64,000 bases of DNA from Vibrio ulleungensis (GCF_016900875.1 NZ_JAFEUM010000005.1:248001-312000), one strand, 5' to 3'; shown: positions 1 to 9,867, counted from the stretch's first letter. Notes: generated by a model from the letters alone, not told the origin. Program-made: numbers and translations.

Positions 1-755
1 ATGGCTGTATCGTTGCGGGTAATAATATTGATGAAGCCGCTGCATTAGCAGATGCCAAAGCGTTCCCAGGCCTAAAAGGCATGGATTTGGCAAAAGAAGT
101 CACCACTAAAGAAGCCTACCCTTGGAAACAAGGCTCGTGGACTCTTACTGGCGGATTGCCAGAAGCGAAAGCAGACTCTGAACTGCCATTCCACGTAGTC
201 GCATACGATTTTGGTGCTAAACGCAACATTCTACGTATGTTGGTTGACCGCGGCTGTCGTTTAACTGTGGTACCAGCGCAAACCTCAGCAGAAGACGTTT
301 TGGCCCTCAACCCTGACGGTGTGTTCTTATCAAATGGCCCTGGTGACCCAGAGCCTTGTACTTACGCGATTGAAGCGACCAAAGTATTCCTAGATAAAGG
401 ATTACCCATTTTTGGTATCTGCTTGGGCCACCAAATATTGGCACTAGCCTCTGGTGCACAAACAGTGAAAATGAAGTTTGGTCATCACGGTGCGAACCAC
501 CCGGTTAAAGACCTCGATCGCAACGTCGTTATGATCACTTCTCAAAACCACGGTTTTGCGGCTGACGAAGCCACGCTACCTGAGACGCTTCGTGCAACGC
601 ACGTTTCTCTGTTTGACGGTTCACTGCAAGGCATTCATCGTACTGATAAGCCAGCGTTTAGCTTCCAGGGACACCCTGAAGCAAGCCCTGGTCCTCACGA
701 TGCAGCGCCGCTGTTTGACCATTTCATTGAATTAATTAAACAACATAAAGCGTAA
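1..755 (+). CDS. carA: carbamoyl-phosphate synthase small subunit (C-terminal part)
   Basis: This is the glutamine-amidotransferase subunit of carbamoyl-phosphate synthase. It hydrolyses glutamine and channels ammonia to CarB for arginine and pyrimidine synthesis. The reading frame is already open at base 3, reading GCIVAGNN, and joins the [11 protein letters not shown] stretch typical of CarA, so the gene starts left of the window. The first in-window ATG (81) is internal. The class-I amidotransferase core is visible: the nucleophile Cys sits in [10 protein letters not shown] (Cys codon at 420-422) and the catalytic His in [10 protein letters not shown] near 671. It ends 16 bases before carB, so the two form the usual carAB operon. 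Identification is very secure; only the N-terminus is missing. Confidence 0.97.
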   Translation, partial: GCIVAGNNIDEAAALADAKAFPGLKGMDLAKEVTTKEAYPWKQGSWTLTGGLPEAKADSELPFHVVAYDFGAKRNILRMLVDRGCRLTVVPAQTSAEDVLALNPDGVFLSNGPGDPEPCTYAIEATKVFLDKGLPIFGICLGHQILALASGAQTVKMKFGHHGANHPVKDLDRNVVMITSQNHGFAADEATLPETLRATHVSLFDGSLQGIHRTDKPAFSFQGHPEASPGPHDAAPLFDHFIELIKQHKA

Positions 756-771
756 GTTGGAGTAGAAGAAA

Positions 772-3700
772 ATGCCAAAACGTACTGATATTCAAAGTAT
801 TCTTATTTTGGGTGCGGGACCGATTGTAATTGGTCAGGCGTGTGAGTTCGACTACTCAGGCGCACAAGCATGTAAAGCCCTTCGTGAAGAAGGCTACCGA
901 GTTATCCTAGTTAACTCGAACCCAGCCACTATTATGACTGACCCTGAAATGGCCGATGCCACTTACATCGAGCCTATTCACTGGGAAGTGGTACGCAACA
1001 TTATCGAGAAAGAGCGCCCAGACGCGGTTCTACCAACTATGGGTGGCCAAACCGCACTAAACTGTGCGCTAGACTTAGAGCGTGAAGGTGTACTTGCCGA
1101 GTTTGGTGTAGAGATGATTGGTGCAACGGCCGATGCCATCGATAAAGCGGAAGATCGTTCACGCTTTGATAAAGCAATGAAGTCTATCGGCCTTGAGTGT
1201 CCTCGCGCAGATACAGCAAAAACCATGGAAGAAGCTTATGGCGTTCTGGATATGGTGGGTTTCCCTTGTATCATCCGTCCATCGTTCACCATGGGTGGTA
1301 CCGGTGGTGGTATCGCGTACAACAAAGAAGAATTTGAAGAGATTTGTCGTCGTGGTTTGGATCTTTCTCCAACCAATGAGCTTCTTATCGACGAATCACT
1401 GATTGGTTGGAAAGAGTACGAGATGGAAGTGGTTCGCGACAAAGCGGATAACTGCATCATCGTTTGTGCCATCGAAAACTTTGACCCAATGGGTATCCAC
1501 ACCGGAGACTCAATCACTGTAGCGCCTGCTCAGACGCTAACCGATAAAGAGTACCAGCTGATGCGTAATGCTTCTCTTGCGGTACTGCGTGAAATCGGTG
1601 TTGAAACTGGCGGCTCTAACGTTCAGTTTGGTATTAACCCGAAAGATGGCCGTATGGTTATCATCGAGATGAACCCACGCGTATCTCGTTCGTCGGCACT
1701 GGCGTCTAAAGCAACGGGCTTCCCAATTGCTAAGATTGCAGCCAAACTGGCTGTAGGCTTTACTCTAGATGAGCTGCAAAACGACATCACTGGCGGAGCA
1801 ACGCCGGCCTCGTTTGAGCCAACTATCGATTACGTTGTGACTAAGATCCCTCGTTTTAACTTCGAGAAATTTGCCGGTGCTAATGACCGTCTAACCACGC
1901 AGATGAAGTCTGTAGGTGAAGTGATGGCGATTGGTCGTAACCAGCAAGAGTCGCTTCAAAAAGCGCTACGTGGTCTAGAAGTCGGTGTGAATGGTTTTGA
2001 CCCTATGGTTGACCTAGACGCTCCTGACTCACTGACTAAAATCCGTCACGAACTGAAAGAAGCCGGTGCTGAGCGTATCTGGTACATCGCTGACGCATTC
2101 CGTGCGGGCATGTCAGTAGACGGTGTATTTAACCTAACGTCTATCGACCGTTGGTTCTTGGTACAAATTGAAGAGCTGATCAAACTTGAAGAGCAAGTAA
2201 AAGCCGGCGGTTTTGCAGGTCTTAACCAAGACACCTTGCGCGTATTGAAGCGCAAAGGCTTCTCTGATGCGCGTCTGTCTGACTTGCTTGGCGTTTCTGA
2301 AAGTGAAATCCGTCGCCTACGTGACCAATACGATATTCACCCAGTGTATAAGCGTGTTGATACATGTGCTGCCGAGTTCTCGTCAGATACTGCCTACATG
2401 TACTCGTCATACGACGATGAGTGTGAAGCTCAACCGACAGACAACGACAAGATCATGGTATTGGGCGGTGGTCCAAACCGTATCGGTCAAGGCATCGAGT
2501 TTGACTACTGTTGTGTACACGCTTCATTAGCACTTCGTGAAGATGGTTATGAAACCATCATGGTTAACTGTAACCCAGAAACTGTGTCTACCGATTACGA
2601 CACCTCAGATCGTCTCTACTTCGAACCTGTTACTCTGGAAGATGTCCTCTCTATCGTACGTGTTGAGAAGCCAAAAGGCGTTATCGTTCAATACGGTGGC
2701 CAAACACCGCTGAAACTTGCACGCGCTCTAGAAGCGGCAGGTGTACCTATTATTGGTACCAGCCCTGATGCGATTGACCGTGCCGAAGACCGTGAGCGTT
2801 TCCAAGTGGCGGTTGACCGTCTTGGTCTACTGCAACCTCAAAACGCAACAGTCACCACAATGGACCAAGCTATCGATAAGTCGAAAGAGATTGGTTTTCC
2901 ATTGGTGGTTCGCCCATCTTACGTATTGGGCGGCCGCGCGATGGAAATCGTGTACGACGAGCAAGACTTGCGTCGTTACTTTAACGAAGCCGTCAGCGTA
3001 TCGAACGAATCTCCAGTACTGCTTGACCGTTTCCTAGACGATGCAACAGAAGTCGACATCGACGCTATCTGCGACGGTGAGCGCGTTGTGATTGGTGGCA
3101 TCATGGAGCACATCGAACAAGCGGGTGTTCACTCTGGTGACTCAGCCTGTTCACTTCCAGCTTATACGCTAAGCCAAGAGATCCAAGATGTGATGCGCGA
3201 GCAAGTTGAAAAGCTGGCGTTTGAGCTGGGTGTTCGCGGTTTGATGAATACGCAGTTTGCGGTTAAAGGTAACGATGTTTACCTGATTGAAGTCAACCCA
3301 CGTGCAGCGCGTACCGTACCCTTCGTGTCGAAAGCAACCGGTGCACCACTTGCGAAAATTGCAGCACGTGTAATGGCTGGACAGTCTCTTGAGTCGCAAG
3401 GCTTTACTAAAGAGATCATCCCACCGTACTACTCTGTAAAAGAAGTGGTATTGCCGTTTAATAAGTTCCCTGGTGTTGACCCACTGTTAGGCCCAGAAAT
3501 GCGCTCAACCGGTGAGGTAATGGGTGTTGGCGCAACCTTTGCTGAAGCCTACTCTAAAGCGGAACTTGGCTGTGGCCATGTGTACCCTGAAGCCGGACGT
3601 GCTTTACTGTCTGTACGTAAGGGTGACAAAGAGCGTGTTGTTGACCTAGCGTCTAAACTAATCAAGTTGGGCTACCAACTCGATGCGACTCATGGAACTG

Positions 3701-4002
3701 CGGTTATTCTTGGCGAAGCGGGCATCAACCCTCGCTTGGTGAACAAAGTCCATGAAGGTCGCCCTCACATTCTTGACCGTATCAAGAACAATGAGTACAC
3801 CTATATTGTGAACACTACCGCTGGTCGTCAATCGATTGAAGATTCTAAAGTTCTTCGTCGTGGCGCTCTCGCTGAAAAGGTGAACTACACCACCACACTA
3901 AATGCAGCCTTTGCGACTTGCTTGGCGCACGAAGCGGATGCGAAAACATCGGTGACGTCAGTTCAAGAGCTGCACCAAAAGGTGAAGCAGAGCCTTAGCT
4001 AA
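772..4002 (+). CDS. carB: carbamoyl-phosphate synthase large subunit
   Basis: This is the synthetase subunit. It makes carbamoyl phosphate from bicarbonate, ammonia delivered by CarA, and two ATP. The protein has 1076 residues, the normal length. It shows the internal duplication of the family: the N-terminal half opens with [21 protein letters not shown] and the second half, from about residue 558, opens with [19 protein letters not shown]. Each half has its own ATP-grasp domain with EMNPR or EVNPR motifs. The C-terminal roughly 140 residues form the MGS-like allosteric domain (about residues 935-1076) that binds UMP and ornithine in enteric homologues. The start ATG follows a GGAG Shine-Dalgarno sequence, 16 bases after the carA stop. 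A strong terminator follows. Confidence 0.98.
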   Translation: MPKRTDIQSILILGAGPIVIGQACEFDYSGAQACKALREEGYRVILVNSNPATIMTDPEMADATYIEPIHWEVVRNIIEKERPDAVLPTMGGQTALNCALDLEREGVLAEFGVEMIGATADAIDKAEDRSRFDKAMKSIGLECPRADTAKTMEEAYGVLDMVGFPCIIRPSFTMGGTGGGIAYNKEEFEEICRRGLDLSPTNELLIDESLIGWKEYEMEVVRDKADNCIIVCAIENFDPMGIHTGDSITVAPAQTLTDKEYQLMRNASLAVLREIGVETGGSNVQFGINPKDGRMVIIEMNPRVSRSSALASKATGFPIAKIAAKLAVGFTLDELQNDITGGATPASFEPTIDYVVTKIPRFNFEKFAGANDRLTTQMKSVGEVMAIGRNQQESLQKALRGLEVGVNGFDPMVDLDAPDSLTKIRHELKEAGAERIWYIADAFRAGMSVDGVFNLTSIDRWFLVQIEELIKLEEQVKAGGFAGLNQDTLRVLKRKGFSDARLSDLLGVSESEIRRLRDQYDIHPVYKRVDTCAAEFSSDTAYMYSSYDDECEAQPTDNDKIMVLGGGPNRIGQGIEFDYCCVHASLALREDGYETIMVNCNPETVSTDYDTSDRLYFEPVTLEDVLSIVRVEKPKGVIVQYGGQTPLKLARALEAAGVPIIGTSPDAIDRAEDRERFQVAVDRLGLLQPQNATVTTMDQAIDKSKEIGFPLVVRPSYVLGGRAMEIVYDEQDLRRYFNEAVSVSNESPVLLDRFLDDATEVDIDAICDGERVVIGGIMEHIEQAGVHSGDSACSLPAYTLSQEIQDVMREQVEKLAFELGVRGLMNTQFAVKGNDVYLIEVNPRAARTVPFVSKATGAPLAKIAARVMAGQSLESQGFTKEIIPPYYSVKEVVLPFNKFPGVDPLLGPEMRSTGEVMGVGATFAEAYSKAELGCGHVYPEAGRALLSVRKGDKERVVDLASKLIKLGYQLDATHGTAVILGEAGINPRLVNKVHEGRPHILDRIKNNEYTYIVNTTAGRQSIEDSKVLRRGALAEKVNYTTTLNAAFATCLAHEADAKTSVTSVQELHQKVKQSLS

Positions 4003-4025
4003 GCTATTTTAATTATAACAACTAG

Positions 4026-4086
4026 GGAGCGTATAGCGCTCCTATAGACAACCTCTTTGCCCGCTCTTCATGAGCGGGCTTTTTTA
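4026..4086 (+). terminator. rho-independent terminator of carAB
   Basis: A first small hairpin (GGAGCG 4026-4031 pairing with CGCTCC 4037-4042) precedes a strong one: GCCCGCTC at 4059-4066 pairs with GAGCGGGC at 4072-4079 around a 5-base loop, followed by six T. This is a classic intrinsic terminator for the carAB transcript. Confidence 0.93.
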
Positions 4087-4199
4087 TTCCCTAAATCTAA
4101 TTCCATGCATTCGTTTGTCGTATACAAGCGCCTCTAGTATCCCTTAGTGATGGAAAGTTGGTGTTTTTAGCGTAACTTTTTAGCCCAAAAACCGAGTAT

Positions 4200-4376
4200 T
4201 ACCCCTGTAAACTGTAAGCTTTAATTACAGCGCAATTAAGGTTTCCTTAGTGAGTAAAGATGTGATCAATCGCTAATTACTATGCTCGTAAGTGCATGTT
4301 TATTTGTATGATTATTTAATTTTTTGGGTGAAATAATCACCGAAAACACTACCCCTTTAGAGGTGTTTGAGGGGTA
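4200..4376 (+). promoter_or_regulatory. NarL/NarP-type heptamers upstream of nirB
   Basis: The NarL/NarP consensus heptamer TACYYMT occurs as TACCCCT at 4200-4206 and again at 4350-4356. The second copy is followed after two bases by AGAGGTG (4359-4365), a 6/7 match to the inverted heptamer AKRRGTA, giving a 7-2-7 arrangement centred at 4357.5. A further perfect inverted heptamer, AGGGGTA, lies at 4370-4376. With the predicted start of transcription near 4427, the 7-2-7 site sits near -70, the place of the NarL site in E. coli nirB. The matches are seen in the sequence; binding is inferred. Confidence 0.6.
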
Positions 4377-4379
4377 AAA

Positions 4380-4427
4380 ATGATGTAGATCAGGTTAAAA
4401 AGTAGGCCGACGAATAAGATTCGCCGT
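4380..4427 (+). promoter_or_regulatory. FNR-like site and predicted nirB promoter
   Basis: ATGAT-GTAG-ATCAG at 4380-4393 matches 8 of the 10 fixed bases of the FNR box TTGAT-N4-ATCAA, centred at 4386.5. A good -10 hexamer, TAAGAT, lies at 4415-4420, which would put the start near 4427-4428 and the FNR-like box at about -41, the class II activator position. The nirB ATG is 70 bases further on from the box. Inference rests on consensus matching and spacing. Confidence 0.65.
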
Positions 4428-4456
4428 AGATTCTATTAACAATTTTGAGAGCGCCC

Positions 4457-7012
4457 ATGAGCAAGTTAAATCTCGTCATTATAGGCAATGGTATGGTTGG
4501 CCATCGCTATATTGAAGATCTCGTCGATAAAGGTGATTTGGCCAGCATGAACATCACTGTGTTCTGTGAAGAGCCACGTGTTGCTTACGACCGCGTGCAC
4601 CTATCTTCATACTTCTCTCACCATACGGCCGATGAGTTGTCGTTAGTGAAAGAAGGCTTCTATGAGAAACATGGCATCAACATGTTGATTGGTGAACGAG
4701 CAATCAACGTTAATCGTGAAAAGCAGACGGTTTACTCAAGCTCAGGGCGTGAAATTCAATATGACAAACTGATCATGGCAACGGGCTCTTTCCCGTTTGT
4801 ACCGCCAATTAAAGGACGTGAAAGCCAAGATTGTTTTGTATACCGCACTATCGAAGATCTGAAAGCGATTGAAGCATGCTCTAGAAAGAGTAAAGTCGGC
4901 GTGGTTGTTGGTGGTGGGTTGCTTGGCCTTGAAGCCGCTGGTGCACTGAAAGCACTGGGTGTAGAAACACACGTTGTTGAGTTTGCGCCAAAACTGATGG
5001 CAGAGCAACTTGACCAAGCGGGTGGTGAGCAACTGCGTAATAAAATTGAAAGCATGGGCGTTCAGGTTCACACCAGCAAAAATACTCTGGAAATCGCTGC
5101 AGAAGGTAAGAACGCTCGCAACGTGATGCGCTTTGCTGATGGCACAGAGCTTGAGACCGACTTCATCGTCTTTTCTGCCGGTATTCGTCCTCAAGATAAA
5201 CTCGCTCGTCAAATGGAGCTAGAGATTGCCCCACGCGGTGGTATTGCGATTAATGACCACTGCCAAACGTCTGATCAAAACATTTACGCCATTGGTGAGT
5301 GTGCGTCATGGAATGAGAACTTCTATGGTCTTGTGGCACCTGGCTATAAAATGGCGACCGTTGCGGTGGACCATGTCGTCGGCAACGAAAGCAAGTTTGA
5401 AGGTGCTGACATGTCAGCCAAACTTAAACTGCTGGGCGTTAAAGTGGGCTCAATTGGTGATGCTAATGGCCGTACACCAGGAGCGATCAGCTATGTATAC
5501 CAAAACCAAGAGCAAGAGGTGTACAAACGCCTTATCGTCTCTGCAGACAACAAGAAATTGTTGGGTGCGGTTATGGTTGGGGATACCTCTGATTACGGTG
5601 ACTTGCTGCAACTGATGCTCAACGAAATCGACCTTCCTGAGCACCCAGACACGCTTATCTTGCCAGCTCACGCAGGGGCAGAGAAGCCAACGCTTGGAGC
5701 GGATTCACTGCCAGAGACTGCGGTAATCTGTTCATGCTTTGACGTAACCAAAGGCAAGATCGCTCAAGCGGTTGCCGATGGCCATCATACTATCGCAGAC
5801 ATCAAAGCAGAAACGGGCGCTGGAACGGGCTGTGGCGGTTGTATTCCACTAGTGACCTCAGTGCTTAATGCAGAGCTTGCCAAAGCCGGTGTGGAAGTTA
5901 AGAACGACGTCTGTGCGCATTTCCCATATTCTCGTCAAGAGCTGTTCCACCTGATCCGTATTGAAGAGATCAAATCGTTCGATGAGCTGTTAGAAAAATA
6001 CGGTAAAGGCTACGGCTGTGAAGTGTGTAAACCGTTAGTGGGGTCAATTCTGGCGTCATGCTGGGGTGATCACATCCTAAAACCTGAGCTGGTTAAACTG
6101 CACGACACCAACGATAACTTCCTTGGCAATATCCAAAAGGATGGCACTTACTCGGTGATCCCTCGTATGGCGGGTGGTGAAGTGACACCTCAAGCATTAA
6201 AAGTGCTGGCTGAAGTCGCTGCCGAATATAATCTGTATACCAAAGTGACTGGCGCACAGCGTATCGGCCTGTTTGGTGCGCAAAAAGATGATCTACCTGC
6301 GATTTGGAAAAAACTGATCGAAGCGGGCTACGAGACGGGCCAAGCCTATGCCAAAGCGCTTCGTATGGCGAAAACCTGTGTCGGCTCTACTTGGTGTCGT
6401 TACGGGGTTCAAGACTCTGTAGGCCTGGGTGTGATGATCGAAAATCGCTACAAAGGCATACGCACCCCGCACAAGATGAAGTTTGGTGTATCTGGATGTA
6501 CTCGTGAGTGTGCTGAAGCTCAAGGCAAAGATTTGGGTATCATCGCAACAGACGCGGGCTGGAATATGTATGTGTGTGGTAATGGTGGCATGAAACCTCG
6601 TCACGCCGACCTGCTTGCCAGCGATCTTGATGAGCAAACGCTACTTAAGTACATCGATCGATTCATGATGTTCTATATCCGTACGGCGGCACCGCTGCAA
6701 CGTACCTCTGTGTGGATGGAAAACCTTGAAGGTGGCGTTGATTACCTTCGTCAGGTGATTGTTGAAGATAAGCTTGGCATCAATGATCAACTTGAACAAG
6801 ACGTCGCGAAGTTGGTGGAAGAGTTCCGCTGTGAGTGGACCGATACGGTGAACAGCACTGAACAACAGAAGCGTTTCTCGCACTTTATCAACTCTGATAA
6901 ACGTGACGACAATGTAGTGTTTGTGTCAGAGCGTGCTCAGCATCGCCCAGCAACATTTACCGAAAAATATCCAGAATTGAAGGGCGATATCCTTCATGTA
7001 ACCGCAGAGTAA
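4457..7012 (+). CDS. nirB: NADH-dependent assimilatory-type nitrite reductase large subunit
   Basis: This cytoplasmic siroheme and FAD enzyme reduces nitrite to ammonium with NADH. The N-terminal 400 residues are a pyridine-nucleotide-disulfide oxidoreductase fold (VIIGNGMVGHRYIEDL, then GVVVGGGLLGLEAAGAL). A BFD-type [2Fe-2S] domain follows (CSCFDVTKG ... GTGCGGCIP), with a second Cys cluster at YGCEVCKP. The C-terminal third carries the siroheme/[4Fe-4S] signature CVGSTWC ... SGCTRECAEA. The ATG at 4457 is chosen over an in-frame TTG at 4445 because GAGAG lies just upstream and the protein then begins MSKLNLVIIG as in homologues; the length is 851 aa against about 847 in E. coli. It is the first gene of nirB-nirD-channel-cobA. 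The promoter suggests anaerobic, nitrate/nitrite-responsive expression. Confidence 0.97.
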   Translation: MSKLNLVIIGNGMVGHRYIEDLVDKGDLASMNITVFCEEPRVAYDRVHLSSYFSHHTADELSLVKEGFYEKHGINMLIGERAINVNREKQTVYSSSGREIQYDKLIMATGSFPFVPPIKGRESQDCFVYRTIEDLKAIEACSRKSKVGVVVGGGLLGLEAAGALKALGVETHVVEFAPKLMAEQLDQAGGEQLRNKIESMGVQVHTSKNTLEIAAEGKNARNVMRFADGTELETDFIVFSAGIRPQDKLARQMELEIAPRGGIAINDHCQTSDQNIYAIGECASWNENFYGLVAPGYKMATVAVDHVVGNESKFEGADMSAKLKLLGVKVGSIGDANGRTPGAISYVYQNQEQEVYKRLIVSADNKKLLGAVMVGDTSDYGDLLQLMLNEIDLPEHPDTLILPAHAGAEKPTLGADSLPETAVICSCFDVTKGKIAQAVADGHHTIADIKAETGAGTGCGGCIPLVTSVLNAELAKAGVEVKNDVCAHFPYSRQELFHLIRIEEIKSFDELLEKYGKGYGCEVCKPLVGSILASCWGDHILKPELVKLHDTNDNFLGNIQKDGTYSVIPRMAGGEVTPQALKVLAEVAAEYNLYTKVTGAQRIGLFGAQKDDLPAIWKKLIEAGYETGQAYAKALRMAKTCVGSTWCRYGVQDSVGLGVMIENRYKGIRTPHKMKFGVSGCTRECAEAQGKDLGIIATDAGWNMYVCGNGGMKPRHADLLASDLDEQTLLKYIDRFMMFYIRTAAPLQRTSVWMENLEGGVDYLRQVIVEDKLGINDQLEQDVAKLVEEFRCEWTDTVNSTEQQKRFSHFINSDKRDDNVVFVSERAQHRPATFTEKYPELKGDILHVTAE

Positions 7013-7027
7013 TTGGGAGCAATCATC

Positions 7028-7348
7028 ATGGCATTTACAACCATCTGTAACATTGACGACATTATCCCAGGCACTGGCGTTTGCGCGTTGTTGGGTGACG
7101 AGCAGGTCGCCATATTTAGACCCACTGCCGCAAGCGAAGTGTTTGCAATTAGCAACATGGACCCGTTCTACCAATCTAACGTGTTATCACGCGGCTTGAT
7201 TGTAGAGCACAGCGATGAGCTGTGGGTGGCAAGCCCACTTAAAAAGCAGCGCTTTAACCTAAAGAGTGGTGTGTGTATGGAAGATGAGCAATTTAACATC
7301 AAAGCCTACAAAGCCCGCGTCACCAAAGGACAGGTCGAAATCGCCTAA
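7028..7348 (+). CDS. nirD: nitrite reductase small subunit
   Basis: NirD is the partner of NirB in NADH-nitrite reductase. The 106-residue protein has the Rieske-like fold of the family but no CxH...CxxH cluster ligands, as is normal for enteric-type NirD. It contains the highly conserved stretches GVCALLGDEQVAIFRP, NVLSRGLI and ELWVASPLKKQRF. The ATG at 7028 follows GGGAG (7015-7019) at good spacing; an upstream in-frame TTG at 7013 overlaps that Shine-Dalgarno and is rejected. It lies 15 bases after nirB. Confidence 0.96.
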   Translation: MAFTTICNIDDIIPGTGVCALLGDEQVAIFRPTAASEVFAISNMDPFYQSNVLSRGLIVEHSDELWVASPLKKQRFNLKSGVCMEDEQFNIKAYKARVTKGQVEIA

Positions 7349-7352
7349 GAGT

Positions 7353-7442
7353 AAATAGCAATAAGCTCACAATCGGCTTCTCACTCTGTCATCGTTTTTA
7401 GGATTGTTGATGAGGTGAGAAGTGCTGAGCTTATGACTATTT
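7353..7442 (+). repeat. long nested inverted repeat between nirD and the nitrite channel gene
   Basis: Four pairs of arms are nested in order: AAATAG (7353-7358) with CTATTT (7437-7442), ATAAGCTCA (7361-7369) with TGAGCTTAT (7426-7434), CTTCTCAC (7377-7384) with GTGAGAAG (7415-7422), and TCATC (7389-7393) with GATGA (7409-7413). The transcript can fold into one imperfect hairpin of about 90 bases. There is no U-tract right after it, so it looks more like a processing or mRNA-stability element than a terminator. Confidence 0.7.
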
Positions 7443-7469
7443 AATCTTAAACTTTTAAAGGAATTAACT

Positions 7470-8318
7470 ATGTCTGCACTTAAACCGGCTGAATTCGTTC
7501 AAACCATGATCGATATCGGCGAAGCAAAAACCAAAACCGCCGCTCGCGATCTTGTTTTACGTGGCACTATGGCCGGCATCATTTTGTCGCTAGCAGTAGT
7601 GGTAGCGCTGACAACGATCACCCAAACAGGTATCGGTATTGTTGGCGCACTGGTGTTCCCTGTTGGCTTTTGTATTCTTAGCTTAATGGGCTACGACTTG
7701 GTCACTGGCGTGTTTGGCTTAGCGCCTCTTGCTAAATTAGACAACCGCCCAGGCATCACTTGGAATCGTGTTTTCCGCTGCTGGGGCTGGGTTTTCCTAG
7801 GAAACTTCATTGGTTCTTTGATTGTGGCTTATCTCGTCGCGCTCTCGCTTACGATGAACTTTGCGGTAGAACCTAATGCTGTTGGCCAAAAAATTATTGC
7901 GGTTGCCACGGCGCGTACTGTTGGTTTTGAAAATCTAGGCGCTGACGGTTGGATCACCTGTTTTGTGCGCGGCATCCTGTGTAACCTGATGGTGTGCCTA
8001 GGTGTAGTAGGTAACATGACCGCACGTACTGTGGCTGGCAAAATTGCTGCAATGTGGCTGCCTATTTTCATCTTCTTCGCATTGGTCTTTGAGCACACCG
8101 TAGTAAACATGTTCCTATTCCCGCTAGGTATGTTGCTAGGTGCAGAGTTTGGTATCGCAACGTACGTTAACTTCAACTTGATCCCAACGATATTGGGTAA
8201 TGTTGTGGGTGGCTTACTGTTTACCTGTATTCCACTTTACTTGACGCACGCTAAAACAGCACCAGCACTCGACAGCGAAGAGCAAGCTCCTACAGCCGCG
8301 CCACAAACTGCGCGTTAA
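7470..8318 (+). CDS. nirC: formate/nitrite transporter (FNT) family channel, probably nitrite
   Basis: This is an inner-membrane pentameric FNT channel. The 282-residue protein shows six hydrophobic segments (about residues 32-55, 62-85, 107-130, 160-185, 192-215, 235-258). It carries the FNT pore histidine in EHTVVNM and an N-terminal cytoplasmic helix that is a little long. The C-terminal tail EEQAPTAAPQTAR is polar and low in complexity. Its place between nirBD and cobA argues for nitrite as the substrate, but formate cannot be excluded from sequence alone. AAAGGAATT precedes the ATG. It is the third gene of the nir operon, separated from nirD by a long hairpin. Confidence 0.85.
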   Translation: MSALKPAEFVQTMIDIGEAKTKTAARDLVLRGTMAGIILSLAVVVALTTITQTGIGIVGALVFPVGFCILSLMGYDLVTGVFGLAPLAKLDNRPGITWNRVFRCWGWVFLGNFIGSLIVAYLVALSLTMNFAVEPNAVGQKIIAVATARTVGFENLGADGWITCFVRGILCNLMVCLGVVGNMTARTVAGKIAAMWLPIFIFFALVFEHTVVNMFLFPLGMLLGAEFGIATYVNFNLIPTILGNVVGGLLFTCIPLYLTHAKTAPALDSEEQAPTAAPQTAR

Positions 8319-8350
8319 TCGAGTTGAATAACATATAAGAAAAAACCACT

Positions 8351-8416
8351 AGTGACGGTCACTGTGATTGTTTAGACTGGTTATAAGCCCTTGCTTCGGT
8401 GGGGGCTTTGTTGTTT
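8351..8416 (+). terminator. hairpins and probable terminator between the FNT channel gene and cobA
   Basis: A perfect palindrome, AGTGAC-G-GTCACT (8351-8363), is followed by a terminator-like hairpin: AAGCCC (8385-8390) pairs with GGGCTT (8403-8408), then TTGTTGTTTT. It probably ends part of the nir transcript and lets some read through into cobA, which starts only 17 bases later. Confidence 0.65.
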
Positions 8417-8432
8417 TAAAGGAAACTGTATT

Positions 8433-9188
8433 ATGAGTGATTCGCAAATAACTGACCCAAAAACAGGGATTGTATCGTTAATTGGCGCAGGTCCTGGTGA
8501 TCCTGACCTGTTGACGGTAAAAGGGTATCGACTGCTGCAACAAGCGGATGTGGTGGTGTACGATAGATTGGTGTCAGAAGCGATTCTAGCGCTTGCCAGC
8601 GAAGATGCCGAAATGGTGTATGTGGGTAAGCAGCTCGATTTTCATTATGTTCCTCAACCAAAAATCAACCAGATCTTGGTCGACAAGGCTAAAGAAGGCA
8701 AGCACGTTGTCAGATTGAAGGGCGGTGACTCATTCATTTTTGGCCGTGGTGGCGAAGAAGCTCAAGCACTCGTTGAGCAAGGCGTCGGCTTCGAAGTCGT
8801 TCCAGGAATTACTGCTGCTGCAGGCGCTACAGCCTACGCAGGGATCCCCCTTACGCATCGAGACTATTCGCAAAGCGTTCAGTTTATAACGGGGCATCTT
8901 AAGTCGGATGGTAAGGATGTCGCTTGGGATACGTTAACCGCCCCCAATACGACGCTTGTGTTCTACATGGGACTAAAGCAATCTGGAAACATCTCTAAAA
9001 ACTTAATCGGCTCGGGTATGAGCGCAGATACTCCTGTCGCCATTATTGAAAATGGCACTACGGAGAAGCAGCGAGTGCTCATTGGTGATATTGATGGCCT
9101 TGCCGAGCTTGCCAGTCAAGCGCAAAGTCCTGCCCTTATTGTGGTAGGTCATGTAGTGACTTTGCACGACGAGTTAAAGTGGATGTAA
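8433..9188 (+). CDS. cobA: uroporphyrinogen-III C-methyltransferase
   Basis: The enzyme methylates uroporphyrinogen III twice with S-adenosylmethionine to make precorrin-2, the precursor of siroheme and cobalamin. The 251-residue protein is a stand-alone methyltransferase, equal to the C-terminal half of CysG. Family motifs are [18 protein letters not shown] near the N-terminus, [29 protein letters not shown], and the [23 protein letters not shown] loop. The ATG at 8433 follows AAAGGA; the longer reading from TTG 8391 would start inside the terminator hairpin and is rejected. NirB needs siroheme, which explains its place at the end of the nir cluster. Confidence 0.95.
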   Translation: MSDSQITDPKTGIVSLIGAGPGDPDLLTVKGYRLLQQADVVVYDRLVSEAILALASEDAEMVYVGKQLDFHYVPQPKINQILVDKAKEGKHVVRLKGGDSFIFGRGGEEAQALVEQGVGFEVVPGITAAAGATAYAGIPLTHRDYSQSVQFITGHLKSDGKDVAWDTLTAPNTTLVFYMGLKQSGNISKNLIGSGMSADTPVAIIENGTTEKQRVLIGDIDGLAELASQAQSPALIVVGHVVTLHDELKWM

Positions 9189-9219
9189 TGTTTTCATAAA
9201 CAACACGCAAGGGTGCACT

Positions 9220-9774
9220 ATGGATAATAAGTCGGATAGGTCGATAAAACAACTAGCGTCGCAAGTCGTGTACCAGAATCGATGGATGTCGGTGCGTGAA
9301 GATCGCATAGAGCGCGCAAGTGGATCGCAAGGCATTTATGGCGTAGTCGACAAGCCCGACTGTGTGGCGATCCTGGCCATTGATAATGGTCGAATTCATT
9401 TGGTGAATCAGTATCGTTATGCCGTACAGGGGCGCTTTTGGGAGTTGCCGCAAGGCGCATGGGAGTCCAATCCAGACGCTGATCCACTTGAGTTGGCTAA
9501 AGGTGAACTCAAGGAAGAGACCGGACTCGTCGCCAGTAAGATGACCTACTTGGGTTGTCAGTTTATTGCCTACGGTTTTTTAAACCAGACCTGCCATATC
9601 TATCTTGCGTCAGATCTTACTCAGTCAGAGCGACAACTTGATAGCGAAGAAGAAGATTTGATCGCAAAAGATTTCGCGATAGAAGAGTTTGAAGAAATGA
9701 TTATTGATGGCTCGATTCAAGATTGTGTGACCACAGCCGCTTATGGGTTGGCGAAGCTAAAAAACGCCGTCTAG
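9220..9774 (+). CDS. Nudix hydrolase (ADP-sugar pyrophosphatase-like)
   Basis: A 184-residue Nudix hydrolase, probably cleaving a nucleoside diphosphate linked to a small group such as ADP-ribose. The N-terminal part (VYQNRWMSVREDRIERASG) and QYRYAVQGRFWELPQGAWE resemble NudF-type ADP-sugar hydrolases. The Nudix box ends in GELKEETGL: the REUxEExGU core is present but its Arg is Gly, and two residues are inserted in the first half, where the usual Glu is Ala. A similar PDADPLELA-GELxEETG form exists in a known subfamily, so this is probably active but with an altered substrate. The start ATG lies 31 bases after cobA. The substrate is unknown. Confidence 0.8.
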   Translation: MDNKSDRSIKQLASQVVYQNRWMSVREDRIERASGSQGIYGVVDKPDCVAILAIDNGRIHLVNQYRYAVQGRFWELPQGAWESNPDADPLELAKGELKEETGLVASKMTYLGCQFIAYGFLNQTCHIYLASDLTQSERQLDSEEEDLIAKDFAIEEFEEMIIDGSIQDCVTTAAYGLAKLKNAV

Positions 9775-9867
9775 TCCAAACTTCTCTTTTGCTCTCGGTG
9801 TCGTTGATTCGATAGCGAAAACGTCCATGATAAACGTATTCGCCATGTCGCGGTTGCGCGGCATTCA

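Larger units (their letters stand above)
4003..4456. other. intergenic region carB-nirB
   Basis: This 454-base gap holds the carAB terminator at its left end and the nir control region at its right end. In between it is AT-rich. A small hairpin, GGTGA-AATAA-TCACC, sits near 4327-4341. I see no credible reading frame in it. Confidence 0.8.

Noticed and set aside
4742..5212. 156-codon antisense frame inside nirB
   Set aside because: It is a shadow frame of the strongly supported nirB coding sequence.
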